Assembly: GCF_000002425.4 (NCBI RefSeq)
Contig: NC_037256.1
Location: 11,360,941-11,424,940, forward strand
Source: Physcomitrium patens
Taxonomy: Eukaryota; Streptophyta; Bryopsida; Funariales; Funariaceae
Reading direction: 5' to 3'
Length of the DNA stretch: 64,000 nucleotides
The position numbers and the translations under genes are program-made. The notes beneath the pieces are model-generated. The model was not told where the DNA came from. It was given only the letters and a program-made list of their open reading frames with translations, and did not search any database. Numbering within the stretch: position 1 is the first letter of the stretch; each line of letters starts with the position of its first letter. Below, in pieces: positions 22,501-36,034 of the stretch.

Positions 22501-25500
22501 GTATACAAGAAAAAAGGTACGCAGATAAAGGGAATATCCTACCTTATATATATCAAAACATTCTGCAATTTAATTTGCTGAAGTAGAGCTTCTCATCATG
22601 TAAGGTAAAGTTTTCTCTTATCAAGATGATGTGCAATCGAAGCTTGCTGTTTATAAAACAAAATACATACGAGAAGGTTGGGAATAATTAACCTGAATTC
22701 CAGGGAACCCTCTTTCTCGACGAAATCCAGGGGAGGATGAGTCAGACCGTTGGATCTTAGGCTTCATAAACTGAATCTCCTGGCCTCCTTCAGTTTTTCG
22801 CTTCGTTCCCAACACAATAATTTTGTTGTCCTCACTTTCTCCTACTCCTTCTTTGGGGAGAAAAGGGGCTATGTTCATTTCACCTTCACTAACAATTCCA
22901 AGAAGCTGAATCAACTGCCCACACAAGCTCTCAGTAGGAAGCGGCACCCAATCCTCGTCCACCTCGGAAACATGTTCAGTTAGCCATTGTGTGGCACCAA
23001 GAGCCTCGAGTCCGGTCTCAGAAGGAAATCGAGAGGCAGAGGCATTGTGATAGAACTTCTGGGAGAGAATAAATGGTTGACTATTGCCTCCGACAATCTG
23101 TACCAGCCACACGATTTCATAAAGGATAGATGAGAAAATACTCTAAAACAGATCAGGTGCGAAACTCTCCGTATCAACACAACAGCACTTTAAATGCAGG
23201 CGCATGGATGCTGAATCAACACACCTACAATTTGGAAGTATAAACTCACCACGTATTCTTGGTACCGCAGATAATTAAATGCGGCGAAGACATGTGATTC
23301 TTCACATCGTCTGAGTGCATCCACCAGCTCCGAAGGAACTTCAGCACTTGCTGCGTTAAGCAAGACCATTTTCACAAGCTCAACTGCGTTTGCGATTCCC
23401 AAAGATTTCCGCACCATTTCTTCAGATGTCATCTCACCCAGAGATGCAGGTTTTTCTGATTTTTTCCGTTTACGAACGCGGGGAGCTCTTTGTCGACCCC
23501 GGGAAGCTGTTACAGAAAGGCTTGTATTAGAGCCTCTAGAAACAATCACATGTAAAAAACCGTTTCTATGAAGCAAATGTGTATGTATTTAAAATATCCT
23601 CTTATAAAAACTTATGTATCAGTCCTCTTGTTATAGGATAGAATCGACGTGCGAGGGTTGAAACTTACTGGTCGCCGAGTCGCCATTTCGATCCATTTTC
23701 TTTACATCTGCACCAGAAGGATCCACAGTCTCAAGTGCGAGCCGTGGTGTAGACTGTATATCGTCCTGGATTAAGCTGGAAAGTGATGTTGGTACATTAT
23801 TCCCAGGGTGCTTCGGTACGTTTGATCGAAACACTGAACTTCGCTTACTACTTATGGCCTTCGCAATATTGCGCAACTGCATGACCTCATTCAAAGCCTT
23901 GGCTACCGAAAAATATTCAAATGAATCCCAAGGCAACTCTTTGTCAGAATTACTAATTGCTAGTTCTAGCTGATTGGCGTCAGTGTCTTTGTCAGAGTTA
24001 GGCTGTGCAACTATTTCTGTATTTGTTTCCTTAACTTTACTTTTTGATATAACATCCTCTTGTCTCATGAACCTAGCCGACAGTATAGAACAAAGATTCA
24101 TAAGAGCTTTCCGAATAGCAGGATCCGATTTCAATTGAGCCATTCGACGCCTACAGGCAGCAGGATTTGCAGGAAGAGAAGGTATAGTAGCCCACTCCAC
24201 ACGATGGTTACGTGCACCCAGTATGGCACGTTGCCTTGTATAGCAACGTATCAAAACTCTGTAACAATTACAAAGAAAGATAGGTGAAGGAATAGTTTCT
24301 AAATCAAGCAAAGGGGAACCGTAGCCTCTCAGATGCTAGTTAAGGTAAATTCACTACTGTACAAAAATGAAAAATCACTATCCAATTACAGCGATCTGAT
24401 CGATTTGTTCAATAGTGTAAAATCGTTGAGGCTTATACAAAGATCTATAAGTGAGATGTAAGCTTTTTCAAAGAAGAACAACGAACACTTGCATATCAAT
24501 CAGAAACTTTAAAATACAGTACCTGTCTAAACTTTCTGACCAGGGAAACCGTTTACTGCGAGTAGGTTTCAATTTCGAGATGGTTTTAAGATAGTTAAAA
24601 GGATTTTCCTCGGTCCCCTTATCTTCCTCTTCATCCTCCTCGGCCTCTTCTTCATTAGGCTCATTGGTCTCTCCCTCTTTGTTGGAAACAAGCAGAGTAT
24701 CCACAAAACCTGAGATCAATCATGAGCGTCAGGCATATTTGTCCAAGCCAATACTTTGCACGGCTAAAACAATTGCAGTTTCCCACACAAGTAATAAATA
24801 TTAGGATCATAATTGCTGCAGAGTAATGAAAAAGGTAGAATTAGAAAATGCAGTATTTCAACACAGGAAAGAAAACTTGCAAATTTATGGTCACGTCGTT
24901 GTCAAGGATTGATTACAATATCTAAGTGACAACTTTGACCAAGAAAATAACTTGAGACACAACCCACCAGTAGACGCAGAAGCATCCTCAGCGGCAGACG
25001 CTTGCTCCAATTGACGTTGTCGTTTGTAAGCCCTCACATGAGCAACTTCCATAAGGTCTGCATCAGTAACAGCTCTCTTTTTTGAACCAGCATGTATGTT
25101 TGGTTTGATTCGATGACCACTACTGACTTCGTTATCAATTCTTCCACCTGAATCCATATTCTCCCTCCCCAGCTGTTGAAGTCGATATCTTCGGTTCTTT
25201 TCATAGGACACCCTCAAAACCTGTAGTTGACTCAGGTCAGCCGTATCTATGCATAGCACTAACTTAACGAGCACAAGCAGACCACATCAGTCCTCACATC
25301 CAGTTGACCACTAGGGAAATTTTACGACATTTAAATTTAACTTATTCGAATTATTATGATCACCGAACAACATGATTTGATCAGCATCAGTCAACTATTC
25401 AACCGTCTATAATAATGAGCTTTGCAGCAAAGCGAGAAATAAATAAATAGTAATATTCGAACAACAGGGCCCTCATACACAGTACCTGTTCGGGAGAAAG

Positions 25501-28460
25501 GTTCAATTCCCTGGCCAACTGTAAACACTCGGCATGAGACAACCTCTTGTTCTCACCCCCTTCCTCCACTCGCTTCATTAACCTCTTTCGTTGCTCTGAA
25601 GTCATTATCCGGAGCGAAGTCCATGACCGAAGACCAAACAACTATAACCATGGTGAAAGCAACAGATTACTTATCAGAAACAAACACGTAACATTTTCAT
25701 TTTCTTGAGTGATGCAAAGAAGGAATCTACCAGCAGTGCTTGCTTAAATCGTACCGAGAGAGCTAGAATTAGTATGAACTACATGAGAAGGAAAACAACG
25801 AACAAAGGTGATACATATACAACACAGCTATCCATGCATCACACAGGAAACTGACCTCAGGAACGCTAGCACCTGGAAATGCTTTCCTTGCAACTCTAGG
25901 TACCGCACCCAAAAAGAAATACTCTAGGGTCTGCCAATAGGCCTCCAAAATTTCACTTGAAGTCAAGGTAAATTCATGCCGAGCTCTTGGAGTCAAGTCG
26001 AAGGCATCTAAACTAAGAGACGACAAAGGTTGAGGCGCTGGTTCTTCTATGTAAGGCTGTATTTCCATGGCATATATGAGTGATGCTTCAAGAGAATAAG
26101 TGGAACCCCGACTGAAGCCAGATTTGGAATATCCGAGGGGAAGACCAGTTCCCATCACCAGCCGAATAAGCTACGTGGCAAACAAATCCCACAATAAGTA
26201 CTGGAGCATATTTATTTCTAGAACTGCACCAAAGTTTTATAAAATATGAACAAGATATGAATAGATAGGAAACTACTGCACTCTAATCATACGATTGTTT
26301 TCTTTCTGCACGGTTCCCATACTGTGGAGGTGAGGTCACTAATGCAATCTGAAAGAGAGAAATAGTGACGCAAAGCTCCAAGCAGCACTGAAATCTATAA
26401 GGTGCTTAGCTGCATCAAATTTCGCTGAGTTTTCTTAACCTTCGGGATAAAACATACTACAGTCAGTACCTTACATGACCACAGTAACAGATATGACTGA
26501 AATGAATTTTCCTAAAATCTGTTTAAATACCACATTAAATTGTGGAATCTGACTTTCTGAAGGCCCACATCAGCACTTGAGTGAGATCCTTAGGAGTTAT
26601 ACATGAGACATATTTGATAGAAAGGTAGTACTAAGTGGTTTTGATTAACCGCCTCGTACCTTTAATCGCCGCAGTATATCAATCAGCCAAGAAAGACGAC
26701 TATTTGCATGCGAAACAAGCAGTGACGAACTTTCTGATTCTGGAAGATCACACAAGCGTAGTCCCTTGTTGGTGTAAGGCTCCAACTCTTCTGTTGACTT
26801 AGTTGAGCCGACAACTTGCAGAAAGAGATCCACAGGCATTGCCTGCACTTAAAAACACTTTGTGTAAGAGCAAGCAGAATATCCACAAAGCCCCAACCAA
26901 CGTTTTCAAGTAAAGATCATCGGATAAGTTATCTGGATAACATCTCCAGCTGCTAAACTCTGAGTTATGATTTCTGTAAAAAGCACAGCATACACAAAGC
27001 GTCTAAGCTCAATACCTTCACTGCAAGCGCCAATGAAAAAACCCGACAAGAGCTTTCATCTGGCTTCATCACCAGCTCGTCATCAGCGTACTCTGAGATA
27101 CCATTTACATACGACCACAGGAAAGTATGAAGCATCCGAACCCGAACCATCTTTGCAGGAACGAACCCATTTTCACTCAGTGTCCTAGCCTTCTCAGCCT
27201 CAATTTCAGCTGTGGGTTGAAATTTTCTCTTTCCACCTTTGTGAATTTGCTTAACACTCGCCAAAACAGGGACTGAGGAAGCATCTGCTTTAGCTTTCGA
27301 TGACCCGTAGCCCCTATTGATCATGTCAAACTGACGAATGCGGTCATGTACTTTGGCAAGCAAATCAGGTCCAACCTGCACTTCAGGAAGAAGAACGACC
27401 TCACTTTGCCGACTCCGTCCACAATTGGTAAGGCCAGGCATGCTCAAAACAATGCACTTAACCCGACCCTCTCGCTGTAACTTCTGAAGCAATCGTGTAA
27501 GAGTCTTGCGATCCATCATAGTGTCTTTACGATCCTTCTCAGATTCTTCAATCCATCTGTGAAGCTCCACCCGGGGTATGAACTTCTCTTCCTGTTCCAC
27601 ATCCAAGCAAAGCATACATCAATGACAATCTTACCTTGCACATAAGTTCACACCTACAGCACCTACTAGGCCATGTTTTCTTCATCAGCATCAAGTAAAG
27701 CTTTCTTGAGAGTTAGTAGCGTGGATTTTGAAAATCACATACATCAGAAAGTGAAGGCTTTTAGGACTAGAAAATAAGAGGATGTTTACATTCAATCTTT
27801 GCATGATACGAAATTCCCGCTGTATAGCTGTGGTGGTCTGCAGCGGGAATGGATACATCTGCCCGAACCTTCATGTAACATCAACACGATAACTGTAAGT
27901 TTAATCCAAAAAGGCTTTTGGTGTACGCAAAACACAGACCCCAATAATAAGGCCAACACTTAAGAGACACTGTGAGCCACTCTGAGAAACCTACTTTCAA
28001 ACAAGACGAGTTAATTACAGAAACGAATTAAACTGGTACATGTTGATTTGATAACATGCAATAAAATCATAAGACAAAGTTAGTTCTCATACGTTTCAAC
28101 TAAGGGCTCGTCTTCATCCACTTTCACAATCGAAAGATCCAAAATTCGACAGTTATTTGATTTCTCTGGTCCATCCGAAATGTTGGTAATCGCAAGGACC
28201 TCTGTATTGTCCTCTATTAGGCTCTCTTCCTTCTCCTTCTCCTTTCCCTTCTCCTTTTCTTTTTCTTTGTCAGAGGGTTTTCGTGTCCTACGAATTTTTA
28301 CAGCAGATGGGGGAGCAATTTGTGCTACAACCAGTAACACGTGTTATTCTAACCATCAAAGATCACAACGGACCTTTTTCGTGAATGAAGAACATTGCAA
28401 TGTAGGACAATCATATAAATAAATCAACCAAAGTTAATAAATAAATGAGAGAAAAAAAGG

Positions 28461-28491
<31 letters not shown>

Positions 28492-31400
28492 GATATTCCT
28501 GAAATCAAACGTGCGTCCAAATTTGCACCAGTAACACCGTTCGTGTAGTTTCATTGTGATAACACATTTTGTCCACTATGATCTTGGCATTCTTTTGTAC
28601 AAAAGAACTAGTAGATATAATATGAATTATCATAGCAAGTGACTAAGACATAATAACAACTGTAACATAATCATAAATTTGCGAAGATGAAAACCCAAAA
28701 GATAAAGGTTAAACAACGAGCAATGATTCGGCTCTATGTCCGCGCGTATCCTTACCTTTAGACAACTTTTTACACAAAACTAAAAAAATCACAATACCAG
28801 ACACGTCCACAGGGTATACCTAGCGGAGGAATAAAGTGTGGTTCTTGATCTGCTGGTGTGGGGTTGGAAGCTGGTTGAAAGGCATTAGGTGCTGTTCTAA
28901 GTCGGTAAAGCATTGATTTCTTGTGCTGCTCTGCCTCGGAAACAATGCAGCCCTTCGCAAGCATATTGGTAACCCGGAAGTAGTTGCGTTTGTTGTTTAA
29001 TCCTAATTGCTTCCAAATCTGCATTATAACAATATTACTTCCAATCACTTAACACTTCTGGTCTAGTACACCACAATCAATGGCAATGCAGCCATAACGA
29101 GTGGCGCATATAAGCGTAAAAAGAAAACAGCAGTGCTATATCTCATACCCGATTAAAAGCGATGACATATCTTGTTAGCTTTCACAGAAAAGACTACACC
29201 AGATGGATATCGAAAGACAGGATACCCGGGAAAGAAAATGTAAAATTGGTGAACTATTACTTACATCCATCATATACAGTCCACTAGGACCTGAATTATC
29301 AATAAGATCATAAATCTGACGGTCAAGGACACTTTCAACCACTTGATCCGTTACTTGGCCCCGTTTCACACCGCGTAGTTGTGTCTCAGCTTCTGTGTCA
29401 TCGCTCCCTGCACTGAAGGCTTTCGTATTGAAAGATTTTAACAACCTGATACAAGGTGCAATCTGCAATTAAAAAGACCCCTCACTTCTGGTTAGGCATT
29501 GTTGAACTCGCTGCAAAATGCTTCAACAGAAAAGCACTGAACCAGTTCCCAATACCTTAAGAACTACTAATTCACAGCCATCATGAGGTTAAAGCGAGTA
29601 CGTTAAAGAACTTAATCTTAAGCGATTTTGCAGTATGATGCAGACTACTGACAACTAGTGGAGAGTACTCACTTTTGACCCCGCAATCTGGGCATTAAAA
29701 ATTTCCACCATACCAGCATCCTGGAGTCGTTTGGCCAGCTGCGTCAACAAAGAACAGCCTCATATCTTCATTTTCGTAACACATTAAAATATCCACTTTC
29801 AGACTCCAAGTGACGACAAAAGTATCCACTGTGCTAAATATTCTTCCAGTGCGCAGGGACATAGATAAGGCAGATTAAGAAAATAAAATAAAACTTATAA
29901 ATGAAATTGTTGATTTCAAGAACAATATTGAAACCCATGTCCAATTCCAGCCAAGATTCCAAGTTCACAAATCATTTTTGAAAAGGAAGACCACATACTC
30001 TGCGCCAACTCCGATGGCCTTGAGCAAAACGATAATTCAGATCTAGCTTCAAGTCCGACACCACCATCACCTTTGTAAAACCACACGCAGAAAAACATAG
30101 AGCATCAGTTTGAGTACCCGATTTTTATTTTTTATATTTTTATATTTTTTTCGAGGGGGGAAGAGGGTGGTAAGAGCAAGTACTTAATTAGTAGTAGCAG
30201 CGATACGACCCATGTCGAGGTACTGCATAAGACAAAAGTGTTTTAAAGGGTGCTCAACATCCACTCAAGCCCATTGGTTCTGAGCATTGGTGAATCAGAT
30301 AATAGAGTGACACAAAGTGAGCCAACAAAAACACCTGTGTAAGACATACCTTGTCTTCAGCAGATTCAAGCTTCTCACAAATTCGTTGCATTGCAGGGTA
30401 ATCATCATTAATAAGAACCTCCTCAGTTGCATGATTGGCGTCTTCTTCTCCAGCTGCTGCATTTCCAGACCCAGAAACGCTATTATGTGAAAGATTGGAC
30501 TTGGATGAACTTGGGATCTCATAGCGTGCATGCGAACCAAGGTTTTGATCTTTCTCATAGCGAGATAGATGGACCAGATTGGTCGCCACAATAGGAACAA
30601 ACTTGTTATTTGACCCTTTCACCGATGGTTGATGAGTACGCACAATAGTAGCATGCCGAACTACAAGCCCACGTGACTCCAGGCTTTTCACGACATAAAA
30701 CATTTTGTTCCCGCCTGTCTTAAACTCTTTGCCCAACTGGCTTTGTGTAACTCCTTGACTCCTATGAAATCCAATACAGTTTCACCATCAATAAGAATAC
30801 TTAACTCGTAAGCTGGAGTGACCAGTGTTCTGAACAGGACTCTTTCAACAAGACCTTCAAAACACTGTTCCAAAAAACAACTTAACCTCAATAATACATA
30901 ATTTAACCTGTGATTGGAAACTTCCCTCCGAATACGTACCTTGAAAAATAGTTAAAGCACATCGGCAAAAGCATCAGCATGAGGAGCAGCAGGTACAAAT
31001 AGCTGCAATAAACCACTGAAAAAAAAGAACAAAACTGGTACGTCGAAGCTGCGAACCTGGCCTTTGCAAGCCGCTCAAGAAGCTCTCGCTGGTCTCTTGA
31101 AATAGCTGCATCGCATAGTTTACCATCGTACAAGCCCAGGCAACTTTCCCGTAAGCCCTCGGGAGCTACGACATGCACCCCGAGCTTCTCTGCTTCCTCC
31201 ACCAATTGAATAGAGGGGTGACCTGCCTCTACGGTTTGAGATTCTCGCAAGTTTGGAATCAAGAAGGTTATGCGTGGAACGTGAAGCACTTGTTTCCAGA
31301 GCATCTGCTTGACTCTTGCATCCAGATCTATCTCTAAGGCTGCTGCAGCTCCCTGCAATCCTGTCCATAACTTTGGCAAGGAACATCCTGTGTTCCCACA

Positions 31401-32281
31401 TAGAAATTCAGATTTAAATTCAAAATGCAAGACCCTTAGACAGATATTCGGAAACGCAACCACAAAAAAAAGACACCACAACACATAAAAAGCAAGTAGG
31501 AGCTGTTGAGCTGCACATTAATAATATCGAAGTTGATCACCCAGCCACAAAGATAGTCGAACTCCACGAGTATTTTCATCTTACAAGGTTAAGTAAACGA
31601 CCACGAAGACTCCCCTCTATTGAAATCCCTCACAATTCTATGAATTCCTCCAGCTACATAGCCAATAGGCCGATCCACACCACCCAGCAAAGCTTCAACA
31701 CTTCCACACAAAATAAAACAAAGCCAGCACAAAATCTGGCAAGATCGTTCCAATACAAACCTCAATGAGCACACAACAGAAAAATATAAGACCAACACAG
31801 CACCAAACATGCGCGCTTCGAGAACAAAGACAACAGGGTTGCGACCAATTGAAATTCACTCATTAAGGATACTAGAAATTTCGTAATCAAGAACTGAGAG
31901 GAAACATTAACAAAATGTAGCATCAGGAAATCAACAACAAGTGCTCTCAGACCGTGTTATGCTCCAGAGCGCTTTAAAACAACTCAGCCGCTTCGATAAA
32001 AATACGCACGATATAGCGCCAAGTCATCGGATTGCAATTCCATCAAAGGCATTTAAAATTTAAAGCGAATTCAATCAGGACTGCAGCGAATTTTTCCTCC
32101 GAATTCAATACCTCCTGGATTCCAATTGCACTGATGAACCATATTGAATTTGCATAGTGGAGACAACACAGCCAAGAAAGAATGCACGAGGGAGAGGAAG
32201 GGAGAGAGGGGGCGATGCTTTCATACCTTGAGCTGCTTCAACAGCGATTTCATGCAGCGCTGTAGACACCAGAGCATCCAT
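19533..32281 (-). CDS. TFIIIC B-block-binding (large) subunit
   Basis: DNA-binding subunit of Pol III factor TFIIIC, contacting the B block of tRNA-type promoters in the nucleus. Exons (minus): 32227-32281, 31057-31387, 30350-30761, 29999-30070, 29673-29738, 29265-29462, 28820-29018, 28093-28324, 27790-27868, 27016-27591, 26660-26842, 25856-26170, 25486-25641, 24968-25220, 24523-24709, 23669-24258, 23250-23506, 22693-23097, 22292-22481, 21696-22205, 21481-21551, 20732-20834, 20160-20467, 19995-20037, 19533-19837: 6096 nt, 2031 aa. Phases agree throughout. The start MDALVSTALHEIAVEAAQG and the winged-helix segment KMFYVVKSLESRGLVVRH match plant homologues. Further conserved blocks are DRKTLTRLLQKLQREG with TNCGRSR (about residues 575-610) and PANPAACRRRMAQL. 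A Lys/Glu-rich stretch lies in exon 8 and an acidic one in exon 15. The exon 19 donor and the last intron are the least certain borders. Confidence 0.93.
28459..28488 (+). repeat. poly-A tract inside a TFIIIC intron
   Basis: An A-rich run of about 30 bases in the intron between exons 7 and 8 (28325-28819). On the coding strand it is poly-T. It could be the tail of a degraded retroposed sequence or simple slippage; no target duplication was seen. Confidence 0.7.
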
Positions 32282-33578
32282 GGCGCTGCTGCTGCAAAAG
32301 CTGCGCCAATTCCTCCCTGGCGCTCACAATCGTTCGCGCTCGTCACCAATTGCGCAGGCAACTCGAAGGCATCACCATTCTCCTCATGAGTAAAACCATC
32401 GAGCAATAGGGTTTCTCAAGGTTCGATCTCACGATGTTTGTCCACAATTCGTTGGTCACAGGTCTTGCCATCACGAGTCTTAGGTTCTCCGATTTTGCGG
32501 TGATAGGTTTCATCGTCTTCGGTCATAGGATTCCTTGTGTGGCTAAATATAAAGTGAACCACACACACTCACATACAAATGTATGTATATATGTGTGTTT
32601 GTATTTGTGTATATGGTATTGATGTAACAAATATGGGGCAGGTTGTAGTTCCTGATAGTAAAATTGAATATTACAGCATATGATATTTTTGTAAGAAATG
32701 GTGTTATATATTCATGTTTAAGTTTGTAAATGATCATTTGTGATTTTCTGACATGTGAATTGTTAGTTTTTGGAAATTGAAATAAAATTACTAAATGAAG
32801 TTGGAATTAAATTATGATAACTATTATTTTAGGAAAATGATAAAGCAACCAAATTTTTTACTAAATCAATCCACATATTTAAACTATCATTATACCCTTT
32901 CAACCCCATCCTTGTCTCCATCCATTCCCTTGTTTCCAACTATTGCCCCATTCCTGACATTACCAACCCCTTGTTTCTGTTCTTAACAATGGTTGGGAAT
33001 GGGAAACAGTTAGGAACATGGATGCAGGCTGCAAGGGTGCAATTATAGTTAAGATAGAGTGAGTCCCTTTAGTAAAAATTTGGATCACTTTATCATTCCC
33101 TTTATTTTAATATTATATTATATTTTTTTCTACATGTCACATTTCTACAAAAAACCAGTTGGAATTTGCAAAAGTCAAAATTTTGGACATCGGTACAATC
33201 TACAATTACTGATTGCAAGGAGGAAATGCTAAATTCGGTTTACGCAGCCTGAGTCGTTTTTACTATTGCTTGTTGATGCTGGTTTACTGGCTTATTTTTG
33301 TGTTCATTAAACCCTAGAAGAGTTGCTATCGATCTGTGGTGAACATGCTTGTTTCCAGTGTGTCTCTCTCGACATTTTGTCACAACCGTGATTGGATTCC
33401 AGCAACTAGAACTTTGGAGTGTAGACAATGTGTGTGGTGGTAGGGTTTAGTGCACCCAAGGATTCGTGGCTTGAGGATTGCGAACACGCCGGGTGTGTAG
33501 AGTGCATGACAGGGATGGCAGTGACAGCAATGTGGAGGAAGAATGAAATGTAGATTGGAGTAGCGGAATGGTGCGACA
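32282..33578. promoter_or_regulatory. intergenic region between divergent TFIIIC and FANCE genes
   Basis: About 1.3 kb separate the ATG of TFIIIC (minus, 32281) from that of FANCE (plus, 33579). The ends are moderately GC; the middle (about 32560-33180) is AT-rich with a (TATG/TGTA)n-like stretch near 32580-32620. Both promoters and 5'-UTRs must lie here, making it a possible bidirectional control region (inference). No coding frame was supported. Confidence 0.5.
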
Positions 33579-36034
33579 ATGGCATGGCAAGGTGTTTCGG
33601 ATGCACGCTGGCGAGCTCTCCTCGATATTTTCCGGAACTCTACATCTGCTGTGCAAACGGCAGTGCGCTGGGTGGAGACGCAGGGCTATGGTGATGCACT
33701 TGGTAAGGCTTCCACGCAGGGGAATGCGCGAGGAGTCTTGCAGTCCCTGTCGCGCTTCGTGCCGGAGCTGCTGGCAAAACCTGTTGTGGTGATCGAAGAA
33801 CAGCACGACAACCCGGGCGCTACAGTGACAATTTGCAAGTAGGTTCGTTTCTTTCCTTTTCCCATTGTGCATTTGGAACCGAAATGAGAGTGCGACCCGT
33901 GTATTACTTTGTTGGCCGTTTATTGGATGCTCTGGTTCTAATATCATCTTCTCACTGGTTCAGAGATGGCGAATGCAAGCGAATTTGTGTATCTATTTCA
34001 AAGAATGTGTTCGACCATAAGGTCCTCTTGCGATTCCTTAGAGGATTTTTGCAATTATGAATAACAATACTCAGTTGAATCAACAGAAATAAAATTATTG
34101 CAGTATATTCTGTAAATTTTGATGACGATTTCGTTTGAAAGAGAGTCAAGATGGTGATAAATGCTAAAAAAATTACGGGTAATAATTAGCAATACACATC
34201 TAAGTGAAAAAGACTGTAGTCATGTCTGCAGTTGAGTTGATTGATTCTGACGTTCTGATTGCTAGTTCCTTTGTTCTTTATGCAGTGAGTTGTGGATACA
34301 AACCCTGCCCAATGCCATGCAAACCAATATTCTCACATTTTTGAGTGCAGAGCGGCGCCATTTCCTTTCTAAGGATTTGGTTGCCCTTGCCTCCACTTTA
34401 TTGGCCACCCGTGGCATTGACTTCTGGGTCAAGCTTGCGGCATCCAATTTGCTAAATGTTCTAAATGGCGAACCCGACGAAAAGATGCTGTGCTTGGGTA
34501 TGATACCCATTATCTTGTGTTGTGGTCATTTGTAAGTAAGAAATTAATTGGTGAGATATTTCTGTAGGTTTTTGAATGTTCATCACTGAACTTTGCGCTT
34601 CAAGTAAAGATAGTCTTCATGAGATGTTTTCTTTTAATTTAAATTTTAAGTTCACTAATTAATTTTATTTTTGTAAAAACAATTCCTTAAAATTTCCTAA
34701 ATACGTACGTTCGGTCAACCATTTTGTGTATTTTGGTCCACTTCGGCTGGATGTATTATTGATTTGACTTCAAATGAAATACATATGTGGAAGATTACGA
34801 GTCTCTACACGGAGGGCTGCTGAGTATTTCTCACGTCTCGTTGTTTGATGCACATCCAGAGCAGAACTGTGCACCTGGCCAAAATTCTGCGCTAGAACAA
34901 TACTCGTCCTTGCCTAGTTGGATCGAGGAGTACAAGGAATTACGATCGGTGCTGTTGTCAGGGCTTACCCTGCGACATGAAGATGTCATACCCAGAAATG
35001 ACGAGGATCCATTGACACAGGAAGGACTTGCCAAGAATGTGGCCGACAGCGTTGACAATAATAGAGTTTTAATGGATGAGGTAGAGATTTCAACTGCTCG
35101 CCCTGAGACATGTTCACAAACCGCATTGGGCAAACGGAAGCGCGATCCAGAGCCAAGGGTCATCTCTCAAGCCACATCACCTCATGTACAGGTTCAGGAA
35201 AGCCAAGGACCAGAAGAAACAATGCCTGGAGGGGAACACCTTGAGGCCGTGAATGATGAGGACGAGAAGTCAGTAAGGGAGTTGCTTGGGAATGATTTAT
35301 TTGAAAAGGCGAAAAGTCTCGGGATAGCTCTTCAGTCAAGGTCTTCTCATGATGGCTTACCTTTCGACATTGACATATTGTCCAAAGCTCCAAACCTGTC
35401 TCGTGTTCTCAAAGTTATCAAGCCATGGCTGGTTACCGATGAGACAACCAGTTTGCTTGTAACAAGCCTGCTCGGTGAACAGTCTGGGTATGCTCAATCA
35501 ACACAGATTTTAACACATGTGCTCCTTCCCAAGCTAATAAACATGGAAGAACCTCCTTCAAGAATTCTGAGTTCCGCGGTGCTGCAGGCAGGTAAGGCCC
35601 ATCCACGAGCGACTATAGATGCTGTTGTAATTCCTCTTCTGTTAGAGACGGATGTTTCTGGCTCAACATTAAAATGTGATCTCATTAATAGGGTGGTGAA
35701 GGAGTGTTTTTCTCCCGAAGCAGCTTCTTCTTTATGCAATAGGCTCTTCTGTCCTCGGAATTGGGTCTGGACCGATGGTACAGTAGGGGTGGTGCAAACC
35801 CTCTTGAATCAGAAGGTATCACTGGAGGAAGTCGCTCTAGAAGGCCTGATTTCTTTGTTGGAGCTAAACTGCAATCAGTTTTCAGCCTCTTTGAAATTCA
35901 GCAATCTATTGCTGAACTTAGTAACAAAGTATGGATCTCAGGTCAGGCCATACAAACAAGTACTCCAACAGGTTGTTTCAAGCTCAAAAACTTTTTTGAC
36001 AAAATCCATTTTGACGAAAGTCTCTGCACTTTAA
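33579..36034 (+). CDS. FANCE: Fanconi anaemia group E (FANCE) homologue
   Basis: Subunit of the Fanconi anaemia core complex. In animals it bridges FANCC to FANCD2 for FANCD2/FANCI monoubiquitination during interstrand-crosslink repair; plants keep a homologue. Exons 33579-33838, 34286-34497 and 34794-36034; 1713 nt, 570 aa, phases consistent. The start is the ATG opening MAWQGVSDARWRALLDIF. The N-terminal third is helical (ELWIQTLPNAMQTNILTFLS). The middle is acidic and low-complexity, with a nuclear-localisation-like GKRKRDPE. The C-terminal ~250 residues form the helical-repeat FANCE domain, with LLNQKVSLEEVALEGLISLL and a final SKTFLTKSILTKVSAL. Length is close to the human protein (536 aa). 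The family call rests mainly on this C-terminal domain. The gene is divergent from TFIIIC. Confidence 0.88.

Noticed and set aside
25490-25510. tRNA B-box-like GTTCAATTCCC
   Set aside because: It lies in a coding exon of TFIIIC with no A box, acceptor stem or cloverleaf around it.
30688-30891. 67-codon frame resembling an extra TFIIIC exon
   Set aside because: It covers an intron and the start of exon 3 in the wrong frame; phase and homology support the acceptor at 30761.
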